Positions 7,150-15,782 of a stretch of DNA of 20,079 nucleotides are shown here, piece after piece. Where the stretch lies: NCBI GenBank assembly GCA_002296975.1, contig DBIS01000170.1, positions 1 through 20,079 of the forward strand. Direction: 5' to 3'. Position 1 is the stretch's first letter. Each line of letters opens with the position of its first letter. Below the pieces are notes generated by a model that saw only the letters and a list, made by a program, of their open reading frames with translations, ran no database searches and was not told where the DNA came from. A program made the position numbers and the translations under genes. This DNA comes from Deltaproteobacteria bacterium UBA796 (GTDB lineage Bacteria > Myxococcota_A > UBA796).

Positions 7150-8444
7150 TCGTACCTCAATCCATCGACTGGCCGAATACGGGCCGCGATGGTGGCGGGA
7201 TAAAGGGTCGCCAAAAAGCAAATGAGCACCGCCGAAGCCGCGACCATGGCCACGGTGTCGTACTGAACCACGACTGGGAGGGTGTCTAAATAGTAAACAT
7301 CGGTGTCCAGAGGAAACTCGTAATTCCGCAAAGCCTCGCAGCCCGCCAAGCCAAACACCGTGCCAAAAATAGTGCCGACCAACCCGATCAGCACGCCCTC
7401 AAAGACGAATATCTGCCGAACACGCTGAGCGCTGGCCCCCATCGCCCGCAAGATGGATATCTCTCGGGTGCGGGTGACCACCACCAAAATCAAAGTCCCA
7501 ACGATATTCAAGCTCGCGACCATCACGATCAAGCTGAGAATCAAACCCATCACCACTTTTTCGAGCGCTAAGGCCTCAAATAAGGACTTATTCAAGCTCT
7601 TCCAGTGGCTGGTGTGAAAGGGGTAGCCCAGTACCTTATCAATGCGTGCCTTGACCTCACTCGCAGCCTCGATATCGTGGCCCCGAACCTCAAAGCCAGT
7701 GACCATATCGTCGGTCTTCAAAAAGTCTTGGACATCCGGGATGGCAATATAGGTCCACTTGGTGTCGTACTCGTACATGCCAGAGTTGAAAACACCCGCC
7801 ACCCGAAAAGGACGAACATGCGGCATGGGCGCACCCATGATTCCCTTGCCACCACCAACCGGGTTGATCAGATGCAACCTGTCACCGGGAAACAAACTCA
7901 ACTGATTGGCCAATTGGACACCGATCAAGATGCCTGGCAACAGGTCAGTGTCGTCTTGGGCTTGAGCGATAGCGCGATCTGGGGTGCGCAGTTTAGCGAA
8001 CACCTCCGCCCGATCCGCATCGGTATTTAGCGCGCCCATCGGCCCAATCACCAGGTTTTTACGCACATCGGTGACCCCGGGGGTTTGCACCAAATCGATG
8101 CCCTTCACGATCACGCCCGACGCCCCAAAACGACCTTGAACCATCGCCTCGGTGTACACAAACGGCGCGGCAGCTGCGACGCCTTCAACAGCCCGCAAAG
8201 CCTGTCCGGTGGCCTGATAATCGCCAAAGTATCCATCGTAATGAAGCACGACGACATGGGCATTTGAGCCCAAAATTTTGGAGCGCAGGTCGACCTCAAA
8301 GCCCTCCATGACGGCCAACACCATGATCAAGGCGGTGACACCGATGGTCACACCCAGCACGGAGACCAAGCCAATGGCGCTCACGCCCGCCGATTGACGG
8401 CGACCCTTGAGATGAGACCAGGCGATCAGGAAAGCAAAGCGCAT
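7146..8444 (-). CDS. lolC: Lipoprotein-releasing ABC transporter permease LolC/LolE
   Basis: This 432-residue permease partners LolD. It has one N-terminal membrane helix (about 22-47), a large periplasmic domain (about 50-290), and three C-terminal helices (about 295-323, 342-368, 395-418), the LolC/E and MacB-type layout. The cytoplasmic loop TREISILRAMGAS (326-338) and the end YPATIAARIRPVDGLRYE are hallmarks of the LolC/E family. It is somewhat longer than the roughly 400 residues of E. coli LolC. Only one permease gene is present, so the complex may be a homodimer, or a second permease lies elsewhere; LolC and LolE cannot be told apart here. The ATG at 8444 shares one base with the lysS stop. 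Confidence 0.95.
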   Translation of the reverse strand: MRFAFLIAWSHLKGRRQSAGVSAIGLVSVLGVTIGVTALIMVLAVMEGFEVDLRSKILGSNAHVVVLHYDGYFGDYQATGQALRAVEGVAAAAPFVYTEAMVQGRFGASGVIVKGIDLVQTPGVTDVRKNLVIGPMGALNTDADRAEVFAKLRTPDRAIAQAQDDTDLLPGILIGVQLANQLSLFPGDRLHLINPVGGGKGIMGAPMPHVRPFRVAGVFNSGMYEYDTKWTYIAIPDVQDFLKTDDMVTGFEVRGHDIEAASEVKARIDKVLGYPFHTSHWKSLNKSLFEALALEKVVMGLILSLIVMVASLNIVGTLILVVVTRTREISILRAMGASAQRVRQIFVFEGVLIGLVGTIFGTVFGLAGCEALRNYEFPLDTDVYYLDTLPVVVQYDTVAMVAASAVLICFLATLYPATIAARIRPVDGLRYE

Positions 8445-9973
8445 CAGTCGGTAGCAGCCTCGGTGTCGGCGTCTTCAGCAGCCTTTTGGGGCGCCTCGGG
8501 GCGCAATGTCGGAAACAGAATGACCTCGCGAATGCTCGCCCGATTGGTAAGCAACATCACCAACCGATCGATGCCAATGCCCTCGCCTGCAGTCGGTGGC
8601 AGTCCGTAGGTCAAAGCCCGAATATAATCCGCGTCAAAATACATCGCCTCATCATCTCCGGCCTCACGGGATTTCACCTGGGCCTCAAAGCGAGAGGCTT
8701 GATCGACCGGGTCGTTCAGCTCATTGAAGCCATTGGCGATCTCACGCCCAGCAATAAACAGCTCAAAACGCTCGGCGATCCCAGGCTCGGTGTCACTGCG
8801 GCGGGAGAGGGGTGAAATCTCTACCGGAAAGTGCGTGATAAATGTGGGTTGGACCAAGTTTTCCTCAACATAGGCGTCCATGAACAACTCGTACCATTTG
8901 CCCAAAGTCGTCGGCAAGCGAGGGTCGGTCGCATCTTGAGGACGGTCTTGCAGCCACCGGGCAGCCAAGGCCTTGGGGTCGCGGGCATCCTCGAGACTCA
9001 TCTCGGCATATTCAGCGATTGCATCGGCCATGGGCAAACGGCGCCAAGGCTTGGAGAAGTTCAAGGTGATGTCACCGTATTCCACCTGCTCGCTGCCCGT
9101 GACCGTTTTGGCCATCCCACTCACCAGGTCTTCGGTCAACTCCATCAGGCCATGCCAGGTCTGGTAAGCCTCGTAGAACTCAAGCATGGTGAACTCGGGG
9201 TTGTGCTTGGTGCTCACGCCCTCGTTGCGAAAGTTACGGTTGATTTCGAACACCCGCTCAAAGCCGCCCACCACCAATCGCTTGAGATACAGCTCGGGCG
9301 CTACCCGCATATAAAGCTCCATATCGAGCGCGTTATGATGGGTGACAAACGGCCGCGCAGTGGCCCCACCTGGGATGACGTGCATCATTGGGGTCTCAAC
9401 CTCGAGATAGTCGCGCGCTGCAAAAAAGCTGCGTGTATAGGCCACAATCTGGGAGCGACGGCGGAAAGTCTCGGCTGAGGCCTCGTCCATAAACAAGTCC
9501 ACATAGCGTTGACGGCTCTTGAACTCGATGTCGACGACACCCTTGTGCTTATCTGGCATCGACGCGATGCATTTACCGGCCAACTGCAATGAGGTCGCCG
9601 AAATGGTGGCCTCGCCGGTGCGGGTGCGCATGAATCGACCCACCACATGAATATGGTCACCCACATCCAAACGCTTCCAGATGGCGAAGGCATCCTCTCC
9701 GACTTTGTTCTTTTTGATATAAACCTGCACACGACCCGTCCGGTCCTGAATGCGCGCAAAACCGGCTTTTCCCATCAAGTTGCGAAACATCAGACGCCCA
9801 GCCACGATGACCTCGGTGGTGTCGGCGGCCAAAGCCTCATTGTCCCGGTCGCCCATCATGTCTACGACCTGGGCGGTGGTGTGGGTGATGCTCAGGTTGT
9901 GGGGGTAGGGCTCGTTGCCCGACGCTCGCATGGTGTCCAATTTTTCGAGCCGGCTTTCATCAAAATCGTACAT
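8444..9973 (-). CDS. lysS: Lysyl-tRNA synthetase, class II
   Basis: The enzyme charges tRNA-Lys with lysine in the cytoplasm. I start it at the ATG at 9973, which has GGAG 7 bases upstream and gives 509 residues (E. coli LysS has 505). An upstream in-frame GTG at 9997 would add eight residues. An OB-fold anticodon-binding domain lies at about 50-135 (the GRVQVYIKKN region). The catalytic domain has motif 2 in FEINRNFRNEG (about 242-252) with KHNPEFTMLEFYEAY after it, and motif 3 in GEGIGIDRLVMLL (about 463-475). The tail of about 20 residues is Ala/Glu/Asp-rich. It lies directly upstream of lolC, an arrangement I recall from other deltaproteobacterial genomes. Confidence 0.98.
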   Translation of the reverse strand: MYDFDESRLEKLDTMRASGNEPYPHNLSITHTTAQVVDMMGDRDNEALAADTTEVIVAGRLMFRNLMGKAGFARIQDRTGRVQVYIKKNKVGEDAFAIWKRLDVGDHIHVVGRFMRTRTGEATISATSLQLAGKCIASMPDKHKGVVDIEFKSRQRYVDLFMDEASAETFRRRSQIVAYTRSFFAARDYLEVETPMMHVIPGGATARPFVTHHNALDMELYMRVAPELYLKRLVVGGFERVFEINRNFRNEGVSTKHNPEFTMLEFYEAYQTWHGLMELTEDLVSGMAKTVTGSEQVEYGDITLNFSKPWRRLPMADAIAEYAEMSLEDARDPKALAARWLQDRPQDATDPRLPTTLGKWYELFMDAYVEENLVQPTFITHFPVEISPLSRRSDTEPGIAERFELFIAGREIANGFNELNDPVDQASRFEAQVKSREAGDDEAMYFDADYIRALTYGLPPTAGEGIGIDRLVMLLTNRASIREVILFPTLRPEAPQKAAEDADTEAATD

Positions 9974-10069
9974 GCTAGTCTCCACGCCCACGCGCACACG
10001 CGCAAGGCCCGGCCAGATAACCGATCTGAATGGTGTTCGGCACCCATGAATACGAAGACGTTCGTTGAT

Positions 10070-10735
10070 TTAAAGGGCGGTGGCCAGTTCCATTTCCGAA
10101 CACCAGCTGGCAGTGATTGAGCCGCCGATGTTCCCGTCGGCCGGATACCGGGAAAGGTCGATATCATAGGGGAAGTTTCCATCGAACGCAGCTGCGTTGA
10201 AATCGACTGAAACACCAGATTCATCGCCGACTATATTCCACTGAAAATCCGTCGGGACCCCCGCCCAAACCGGGCCGCTCCAGTAGTAATCCTCGTATTC
10301 GGCAGCGCGGGTTTCCAAAACCCATTCGCCATCGCCAAAATCGCAGCGTAAAACCGAGCTGAGTCCAGGGTTGTATCCCGTCGCATCCTCAGAAGGCCAT
10401 CCCTCTTTTGAGCTGCCATCCCAGCCATCTACGGCCAACATCAAGGTACAACTTCCACCGTCCAGCACGCCATCTTTGGGCAAGGCCCCAGTGTTGGGCC
10501 CCAAATATGCAGCGATTTTTTCGCAACTCGCACCTTCGGCCCCGGTCAAAAACACCAGAAGCCTGTCAGCCGACGCATGGGCCACAGCCATGTTCCAAGA
10601 AATGTCCGCGCTCAACTCGCGACTCGGGATGCTGATCTCGCCGGTGATGACATCGCCCGGGGCTTCATCCTTGGCACAAGAGACGAATCCCAGCCCAGAG
10701 ATCGCAGCCCAAGCCGCTGAACCCCACAGCCTCAT
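10070..10735 (-). CDS. Unknown predicted lipoprotein
   Basis: I do not recognise this 221-residue protein. It begins with a short hydrophobic leader and Cys20 in GLGFVSC, a plausible but imperfect lipobox because Phe sits at -3. The mature chain has four more cysteines (71, 96, 131, 212), suggesting two disulfides in an exported protein. It is rich in Trp, Tyr, Asp and Gly and looks like a beta-rich domain, with no enzyme motif. The ATG at 10735 overlaps the prfB TGA (ATGA), so it is translated from the same mRNA. The next gene, lysS, begins 96 bases on. If lipidated, it would be a client of the LolC/E-LolD system encoded just downstream. Function unknown; the lipoprotein call is moderately sure. 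Confidence 0.75.
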   Translation of the reverse strand: MRLWGSAAWAAISGLGFVSCAKDEAPGDVITGEISIPSRELSADISWNMAVAHASADRLLVFLTGAEGASCEKIAAYLGPNTGALPKDGVLDGGSCTLMLAVDGWDGSSKEGWPSEDATGYNPGLSSVLRCDFGDGEWVLETRAAEYEDYYWSGPVWAGVPTDFQWNIVGDESGVSVDFNAAAFDGNFPYDIDLSRYPADGNIGGSITASWCSEMELATAL

Positions 10736-11845
10736 CGCTCAATCTCAGATGTACTCGTCTGCACCAACCAGGCCTCCATAAAGCCCATCAAGTCCCCATC
10801 GAGCACGCGATCGGTGTTGCCCACCTCAACCCCGGTCCGAAGGTCTTTAACCAGGCGGTATGGGTGCATCACATAACTGCGAATCTGACTTCCCCACTCG
10901 ATGGCTTTCTTGTTCGCGTTGACCTCATCCGCCTCGGCTTGACGCTTGTCCATCTCGTGCTGGTACAATTTCGCACGCAGCATCTTCATCGCAGTCGCTT
11001 TATTTTTGTGCTGACTGCGCTCATTTTGACACTGCACCACGATTTTCGTCGGCCCGTGGGTAATGCGCACCGCCGAGTCGGTGGTGTTGACATGCTGCCC
11101 GCCTGCCCCCGAGGCCCGATAGGTGTCGATTCGAAGATCCGATTCGATGATCTCCACCTCGATATTATCATCGATTTGTGGGTACGCAGCCACGGAGGCA
11201 AACGCTGTATGACGCCGGGAGTTGGAGTCGAAAGGGGAAATCCGCACCAAACGATGGACCCCGATTTCTGCGCGAAGGTAGCCATAGGCGTACTCTCCCG
11301 CGATTTCAATGGTGCAGCTTTTAATGCCCGCCTCTTCGTGGGCAGCCTCGTCGACCACTTTGGCCTTGAAGCCCATCGATGAGGCCCATTGCAAGTACAT
11401 GCGCTTGAGTATCTCAGCCCAATCACTGGCATCGGTGCCTCCAGCACCTGAGTTGATCTCCAAGATGGCGTCGGCGGGATCAGAATCCCCCGAAAGCATT
11501 TGCTGAATCTCAAACTGGCGCACGGGTACGGCCATATCGTGCAGCATCTTGACGCCTTCAGTCATGCTGTCTTCGTCTTCGAGCTCCTTGGCCAATTCGA
11601 TCATCGTCTCTGCGTCTTCGAAATCACCCTGAAGCGCTTCAAAGCCCCGCACCATCCGTTCGAGGCGTGCTTTTTCCTTGAGCACCACCGCAGACTTGGC
11701 GGCATCAGACCAAAACTCTGCCACCGAGGACTCGACTTCGATTTCAGCGATTCGCCGATTCAGACCATCCAGGTCAAAGATGCCCCCGGAGCGTCGCGAT
11801 TCGACTGCTCAAGGACTTAAAAAGTTCGTGGGTTTCATGATTCAT
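10732..11845 (-). CDS. prfB: Peptide chain release factor 2 with programmed +1 frameshift
   Basis: RF2 ends translation at UGA and UAA. The coding sequence is split: 23 codons from the ATG at 11845 to the CTT at 11777-11779, then an in-frame TGA at 11774-11776. Skipping one T and reading GAC at 11775-11773 opens the remaining 347 codons to the TGA at 10732. The joined product is 370 residues, close to the 365 of E. coli. The SPF tripeptide for stop-codon reading falls at about 203-205 and the GGQ motif for peptide release at 248-250, both where RF2 should have them. Starting instead at the internal GTG at 11724 would lose the first 40 residues. The ATG is 2 bases after the ybeY stop, so ribosomes probably arrive from ybeY. 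The frameshift should make RF2 regulate its own level. Confidence 0.97.
11773..11788 (-). promoter_or_regulatory. prfB programmed +1 frameshift site
   Basis: On the coding strand the site reads CGGGGGCATCTTTGAC. A G-rich Shine-Dalgarno-like stretch lies three bases before the slippery CTT, followed by the UGA and a C. E. coli prfB has AGGGGG, then TAT, then CTTTGAC, so spacing and core are the same and only the first base of the SD-like element and the spacer differ. When RF2 is scarce the ribosome pauses at UGA, slips forward one base and makes full-length RF2. Confidence 0.95.
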
Positions 11846-11847
11846 GT

Positions 11848-12333
11848 CTAGCCTTGGCGTGCGATTAGCCCTGAACTTGTAGGCCACTGTGCCTCGGAGG
11901 GCAAGGCTGCCAACAGACCATCCTCCGCCGCTGCCATCTCAACCCGGTCTTTCGCTTGTATGTGGTCAAAACCCAGCAGGTGAAGCAAGCCATGAACGAG
12001 CAGCACCCGAACCTCTGCGGCCAAAGGATGGCCCATGTCCTTTGCTTGGCGCTCGGCCGTCTGCAAGCTGATGACAAGATCGCCCAAAACCGGCACAGCC
12101 ATCACAAAGTCGTCCCCTTCCATCTGGCCAAAACTCAGCACATCGGTGGGTGTGTCTTTGTCGCGATAGTCGCGATTGAGAGACTGAATCTGTGCGTCGT
12201 CAGTGAGCAAGATCGACAACTCGTGGTCACTTCGCTCCAAATGCGCCAACGCCAAGGCCGCAAGGCCCTGAACATCGCCTGCACGGTCCACCCACTGTTG
12301 ACCCTCGTCCGAACAACATAGATCGACCGACAT
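11848..12333 (-). CDS. ybeY: Endoribonuclease YbeY
   Basis: YbeY is a zinc-dependent RNase needed for 16S rRNA 3'-end maturation and ribosome quality control. The 161-residue product has the metal site HGLLHLLGFDH at 114-124, with His114, His118 and His124 as the zinc ligands of the HGxLHLxGxDH motif. The upstream DTPTDVLSFG segment (60-69) is also typical of the family. The ATG at 12333 shares one base with the stop of the 7TM-HD gene, and prfB follows after 2 bases. The phoH-pgpH-ybeY order is widely conserved, which supports all three calls. The last 15 or so residues beyond the fold are not conserved in my judgement. Confidence 0.97.
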   Translation of the reverse strand: MSVDLCCSDEGQQWVDRAGDVQGLAALALAHLERSDHELSILLTDDAQIQSLNRDYRDKDTPTDVLSFGQMEGDDFVMAVPVLGDLVISLQTAERQAKDMGHPLAAEVRVLLVHGLLHLLGFDHIQAKDRVEMAAAEDGLLAALPSEAQWPTSSGLIARQG

Positions 12334-14684
12334 CAGGCCTCAGGGGTGGTGCTCTGAGGCGGGCCACCCTCGCTCTCAACAGGGGAAGCCACATCGAGTG
12401 TAATGATGGACGACTTAGACACCGTGTCACCTTTAGGCGGCAACACCGGCATGCCTGGATATTCGATCCGATGGTGGTAAATACCGAGCAATGTCTCGGT
12501 AAATGAGTCCATGACCGTGTACAGATCAGAGATGGTAAGTGGGCACTCAACCAACTGCCCATCGGTGACGGCCCCGTTTACAAGACCCTGAATCAGCAGA
12601 TGAATATTCTCTTTTGATGGATCTTTGAGGGTACGGCACGCCGCCTCTACTCGGTCAGCCAAAAAAATGATGCCTGCCTCTCGCGTGTTGGGCAGCTCGC
12701 CTGGGTAACGGAAATCATCGGGGTCGATGGTGACACCTTCAGCAGCATTCTCGACGGCCTTGGCATAGAAATACTGAATAATGCCCGTGCCGTGGTGCAT
12801 CATGATGGCGTCAACAAGCGGCTTCGGCAGCTTATATTGCTTGGCGAGCGCCCGACCATCGAGCACATGGTTGATGATGATCCGCGCGGACTGATGCGGT
12901 GCTAGGCGGTCGTGGGGGTTGGGCATATCCCGCAGGTTTTCGATAAAATAATTCGGCTTGACCGCCTTCCCAATATCGTGGAAATAACAACTCACCCGGG
13001 TCATGAGGGCGTTGCAGCCGATCGACTCAGCACCCGCCTCAGCCAAAGAGCCCACAATCACCGAGTGGTGATAAGTACCGGGCGCACGGAGCATCAATTG
13101 TCGAAGCAATGGGTGATTAAGGTTGGCCAACTCCAGCAGTTTGTAGTCGGTCACAAAGCCGAAAAGCTCGAAAATCGGCACCATGCCCAGCACCATGATG
13201 GCGGACAAGTTTCCGGCGATAAAGCCCATCGCCATCACCCACAATGGCTGATTGAGTTCGGTGTAGCCTTGATCTCCTAATTGCGCGGAAAGCGAGCTAA
13301 TCAAGAGTGCTAGGGCCGCATTGACCAAGCCGGTGAGCAGCCCGGCCCGAAGCACGCTGACCCGTTCATTGGTGTGAGCGACACCGCCCGCCGCCACCAA
13401 ACCCGAGCATAGAAAAAAGATGCAATAAATGGCTTGGGCGTCCATCATCATGCCCGCCATCAAGGATGTGGCGACCACCCAGACCAAGGCGGTCTCGGAA
13501 TTGACCAAAACCCGCACCAGCATCGCACCGCCAGCCACCGGAGCCAGCAACCATAAACTCTCCAGCGGCACCCCACTGCTGGCGACGATTGGGGCGGCGG
13601 CCTCCAAGACCAAACGCGCCAAGCCCAAGACCATCAAAACCAGAAAGGCGCTGGCCTCGATATCCCTAGGGCGGCTTGAAAACTTTTTGATGTAGGCCGA
13701 AGCAAAGGTGTACAAAACAAAGAAAAACAGCCCAGAGAAGAAGGTCAGCGCGATGAATAAGCGCATGGACCCTTGGCTCCCACGAGAGGCCTTCAAGGCC
13801 TGAAGCACGGTGAACTGAGACCGCGACAGCACATCGCCTTCTCGCACGATGGTCGTCCCTCGCTGCACTTGAATCACCACATCGGGTACCAAGCCCCGGG
13901 CAGCCCGCCGCCGATCGTTTGTCAACAACTGATTGTATGAGAAATTCGACTGTACCGCAGCCTGTGCAAGCGCGACTGCCGCCAGTTTGGCCTCGGCTGC
14001 CATGGCTTGAGGGGCGGAGTCGAAGGCCGCCATTTTTATCGCCCGGCGAGCCTCGTCGGGGGTCACGATTTTGGAGAAACCCGTGAGCGATATCTCGTCT
14101 TGGCTGTCTTGGTGGATACGGACCACCGTGATGGTGCGGTCCTTTTGGGGCAACGACGCACGATCGGCGATGGTGAAGCGATTGAGTTCAGCGCTCGCCA
14201 ACGCGATGACCAGGGCTTCGATGCCCCGCGAAAAGCGGTGGGTGGCCAAACGCTCGAGGGTGGCTGAGTTTAACGACATGCCAAGCATCGTCTGAAAGTC
14301 TGCGCGCAAAGCGCCAAATGCATCGCTATCGACCGAGGTGTCAATCCCATCGACCCGATGGCGAGCCATCTCAAAAGAATCCTCGAGCCGGGCGCGGGTT
14401 CGGCCAGACAAGGTGGTGTCAAAGTCGAACACAGGCTTGACCCGGTCCTCTGCCACCCGTTGACGCTCCGATGTGGCCTCACGGTCCACATACGAAAAGC
14501 TCTGGCCCGCCCGAATTGACCGCTCTGCGACTGCGCCAACCTTAAGCTCTCCTACCGGCTCTGAGGCATATTCACCGACGAGCGCACCTGTGGCCAAAGC
14601 CAGCACAAGCAAAGCAATTAGCCGCCGAGCAGTATCGGTACGAACAGCAGCCATCAGCCGAAGCATGGGGTTTGCCCTATTCAA
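12333..14684 (-). CDS. 7TM-HD family phosphohydrolase, PgpH-like (probable c-di-AMP phosphodiesterase)
   Basis: This 783-residue membrane protein has the 7TMR-HD layout. A first helix lies at about 21-37, then an extracytoplasmic domain (about 40-305) containing VKPVFDFD. About six or seven helices run from 308 to 511. The cytoplasmic HD domain (about 515-740) has His539/His540, His569-Asp570, His630-His631 and Asp677, so the metal site looks intact. In Firmicutes this family (PgpH) hydrolyses cyclic di-AMP; the same role here is inference. The start is TTG at 14684, overlapping the phoH TGA (TTGA) with GAGGG 9 bases upstream. An ATG at 14666 with AGGG 8 bases upstream is an equally fair start. 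It sits between phoH and ybeY, its usual place. The C-terminal 40 residues are low-complexity. Confidence 0.93.
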   Translation of the reverse strand: MNRANPMLRLMAAVRTDTARRLIALLVLALATGALVGEYASEPVGELKVGAVAERSIRAGQSFSYVDREATSERQRVAEDRVKPVFDFDTTLSGRTRARLEDSFEMARHRVDGIDTSVDSDAFGALRADFQTMLGMSLNSATLERLATHRFSRGIEALVIALASAELNRFTIADRASLPQKDRTITVVRIHQDSQDEISLTGFSKIVTPDEARRAIKMAAFDSAPQAMAAEAKLAAVALAQAAVQSNFSYNQLLTNDRRRAARGLVPDVVIQVQRGTTIVREGDVLSRSQFTVLQALKASRGSQGSMRLFIALTFFSGLFFFVLYTFASAYIKKFSSRPRDIEASAFLVLMVLGLARLVLEAAAPIVASSGVPLESLWLLAPVAGGAMLVRVLVNSETALVWVVATSLMAGMMMDAQAIYCIFFLCSGLVAAGGVAHTNERVSVLRAGLLTGLVNAALALLISSLSAQLGDQGYTELNQPLWVMAMGFIAGNLSAIMVLGMVPIFELFGFVTDYKLLELANLNHPLLRQLMLRAPGTYHHSVIVGSLAEAGAESIGCNALMTRVSCYFHDIGKAVKPNYFIENLRDMPNPHDRLAPHQSARIIINHVLDGRALAKQYKLPKPLVDAIMMHHGTGIIQYFYAKAVENAAEGVTIDPDDFRYPGELPNTREAGIIFLADRVEAACRTLKDPSKENIHLLIQGLVNGAVTDGQLVECPLTISDLYTVMDSFTETLLGIYHHRIEYPGMPVLPPKGDTVSKSSIITLDVASPVESEGGPPQSTTPEA

Positions 14685-15682
14685 TGCTTATGTCCCTCAG
14701 CCTTGTCATAAGCCCTGATGATGCGAGCGACCAGCGGATGGCGCACCACATCAACAGCAGAAAAGCGTGTCACCTCGATGCCTTTGACACCTTGAAGCAC
14801 AGACACAGCGTCGGCAAGACCGCTCACAACCCCCCGGGGGAGGTCGACTTGTGAGGTGTCTCCAGTGATGACACCGCGTGATGACATGCCAAGACGGGTC
14901 AAAAACATCTTCATTTGTGCCCGGGTGGTGTTTTGAGCCTCGTCCAAAATAACAAATGCGTCGGCGAGGGTGCGGCCGCGCATAAAGGCGATGGGAGCAA
15001 CCTCAATGATGCCTTTCTCGAGCAGGCGATTCGCGCGGTCGCCGTCCACCAAGTCATATAGTGCGTCGTACATGGGCCGCAGATACGGATCGACTTTCTC
15101 GACCATATCGCCAGGCAAAAATCCAAGCTTCTCACCGGCCTCGACCGCTGGCCGAGAGATAATGATGCGCTTGACCTCATTTCGAAACAGGGAATCCAAC
15201 GCCATCGCCATCGCCAAATAGGTCTTTCCGGTACCCGCAGGCCCAATACCGAAGACCAGATCATGGGCACGAATCGCGTTGAGATAACGCCGCTGGGTAA
15301 GGGTGCGGGGGTAGATTTTTTTGTTGCCAACCCCGACTTGAACCGTGTCACACAATAAAGCGATGAGGTCGGTCTCCGGCTCCTCGCGGAGCAGCCGCGC
15401 CATTTGTTCAACTTCGCGGGGCTTGAGATTGTGCCCGGTGGAAGCGATCGCCTCAAGCTGTTCGAGCAGGCCGGCCACGCGAGTGACCGCCTCGGATTCA
15501 CCCAAAATCGTGAGTGCCGCTCCGCGCTGAAGGACATCGACCTCATGAATCTGTCCGATCGATTTGAGATGCTTGCCAAGTTCGCCTACGACCTCTCGGA
15601 GCGCGTCCAAAGCCTCATACTCGAGGGTACACCGAAATGGTTTGGCCTCATCATCGGTGGCGGTCAATGGCGACCGGGTCAC
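14681..15682 (-). CDS. PhoH-like ATPase
   Basis: This 333-residue PhoH/YbeZ-family protein is a cytoplasmic P-loop ATPase linked to RNA metabolism, often working with YbeY. The N-terminal 80 residues form the small domain usual in the family. Walker A is GPAGTGKT at 147-154 and Walker B is VILDEAQN at 244-251. SRPAVEAGEKLGFLPGD (176-192) and TGDTSQVDLPRG (273-284) are signature segments. The start is GTG at 15682; no in-frame ATG lies between it and the upstream TAG, and the ribosome site is weak. It is the first gene of the long minus-strand block. A gene symbol of ybeZ or phoH would fit; both names are used for this family. Confidence 0.95.
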   Translation of the reverse strand: MTRSPLTATDDEAKPFRCTLEYEALDALREVVGELGKHLKSIGQIHEVDVLQRGAALTILGESEAVTRVAGLLEQLEAIASTGHNLKPREVEQMARLLREEPETDLIALLCDTVQVGVGNKKIYPRTLTQRRYLNAIRAHDLVFGIGPAGTGKTYLAMAMALDSLFRNEVKRIIISRPAVEAGEKLGFLPGDMVEKVDPYLRPMYDALYDLVDGDRANRLLEKGIIEVAPIAFMRGRTLADAFVILDEAQNTTRAQMKMFLTRLGMSSRGVITGDTSQVDLPRGVVSGLADAVSVLQGVKGIEVTRFSAVDVVRHPLVARIIRAYDKAEGHKH

Positions 15683-15745
15683 TCTTGGCCTGGGCCGCTT
15701 TACTGGTTTTTTAAGCTCGATGGAGCACCTCGATTTGGTCAGTGT

Positions 15746-15774
15746 ATTCTAACTGATGTGAGAACACGGGTGAA
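15746..15774 (-). promoter_or_regulatory. Candidate promoter for the phoH-led operon
   Basis: On the minus strand TTCACC (15769-15774) and TAGAAT (15746-15751, 5 of 6 to TATAAT) are separated by 17 bases, about 60 bases before the phoH GTG. An imperfect inverted repeat, GTGTATTCT (15742-15750) against AGAACAC (15761-15767), overlaps it and could be an operator. The -35 match is weak. The location, in the only divergent region of the window, is the main support. Confidence 0.4.
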
Positions 15775-15782
15775 AGTACAAT
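15753..15782 (+). promoter_or_regulatory. Candidate promoter for ald
   Basis: CTGATG (15753-15758) and TACAAT (15777-15782, 5 of 6 to TATAAT) are 18 bases apart on the plus strand, about 70 bases before the ald ATG. It overlaps the candidate phoH promoter, so the two could compete or share control. The -35 match is poor (3 of 6). Confidence 0.3.

Noticed and set aside
7150..7221. Longer lolD reading frame starting at 7221
   Set aside because: The extra 24 residues overlap the end of lolC and do not resemble LolD. The ATG at 7149 with ATGA overlap gives the normal length.
8831..9478. A 215-codon plus-strand open frame opposite lysS
   Set aside because: It is a shadow of lysS; the lysS motifs lie on the minus strand through the same bases.
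9974..10069. Terminator or promoter in the gap before lysS
   Set aside because: Only a 5-bp stem (ACGAA with TTCGT) is seen, with no T-tract, and no convincing -35/-10 pair was found.
10732..11724. prfB starting at the internal GTG at 11724
   Set aside because: It would miss 40 N-terminal residues, while the upstream ATG plus a textbook +1 frameshift site gives a full-length RF2.
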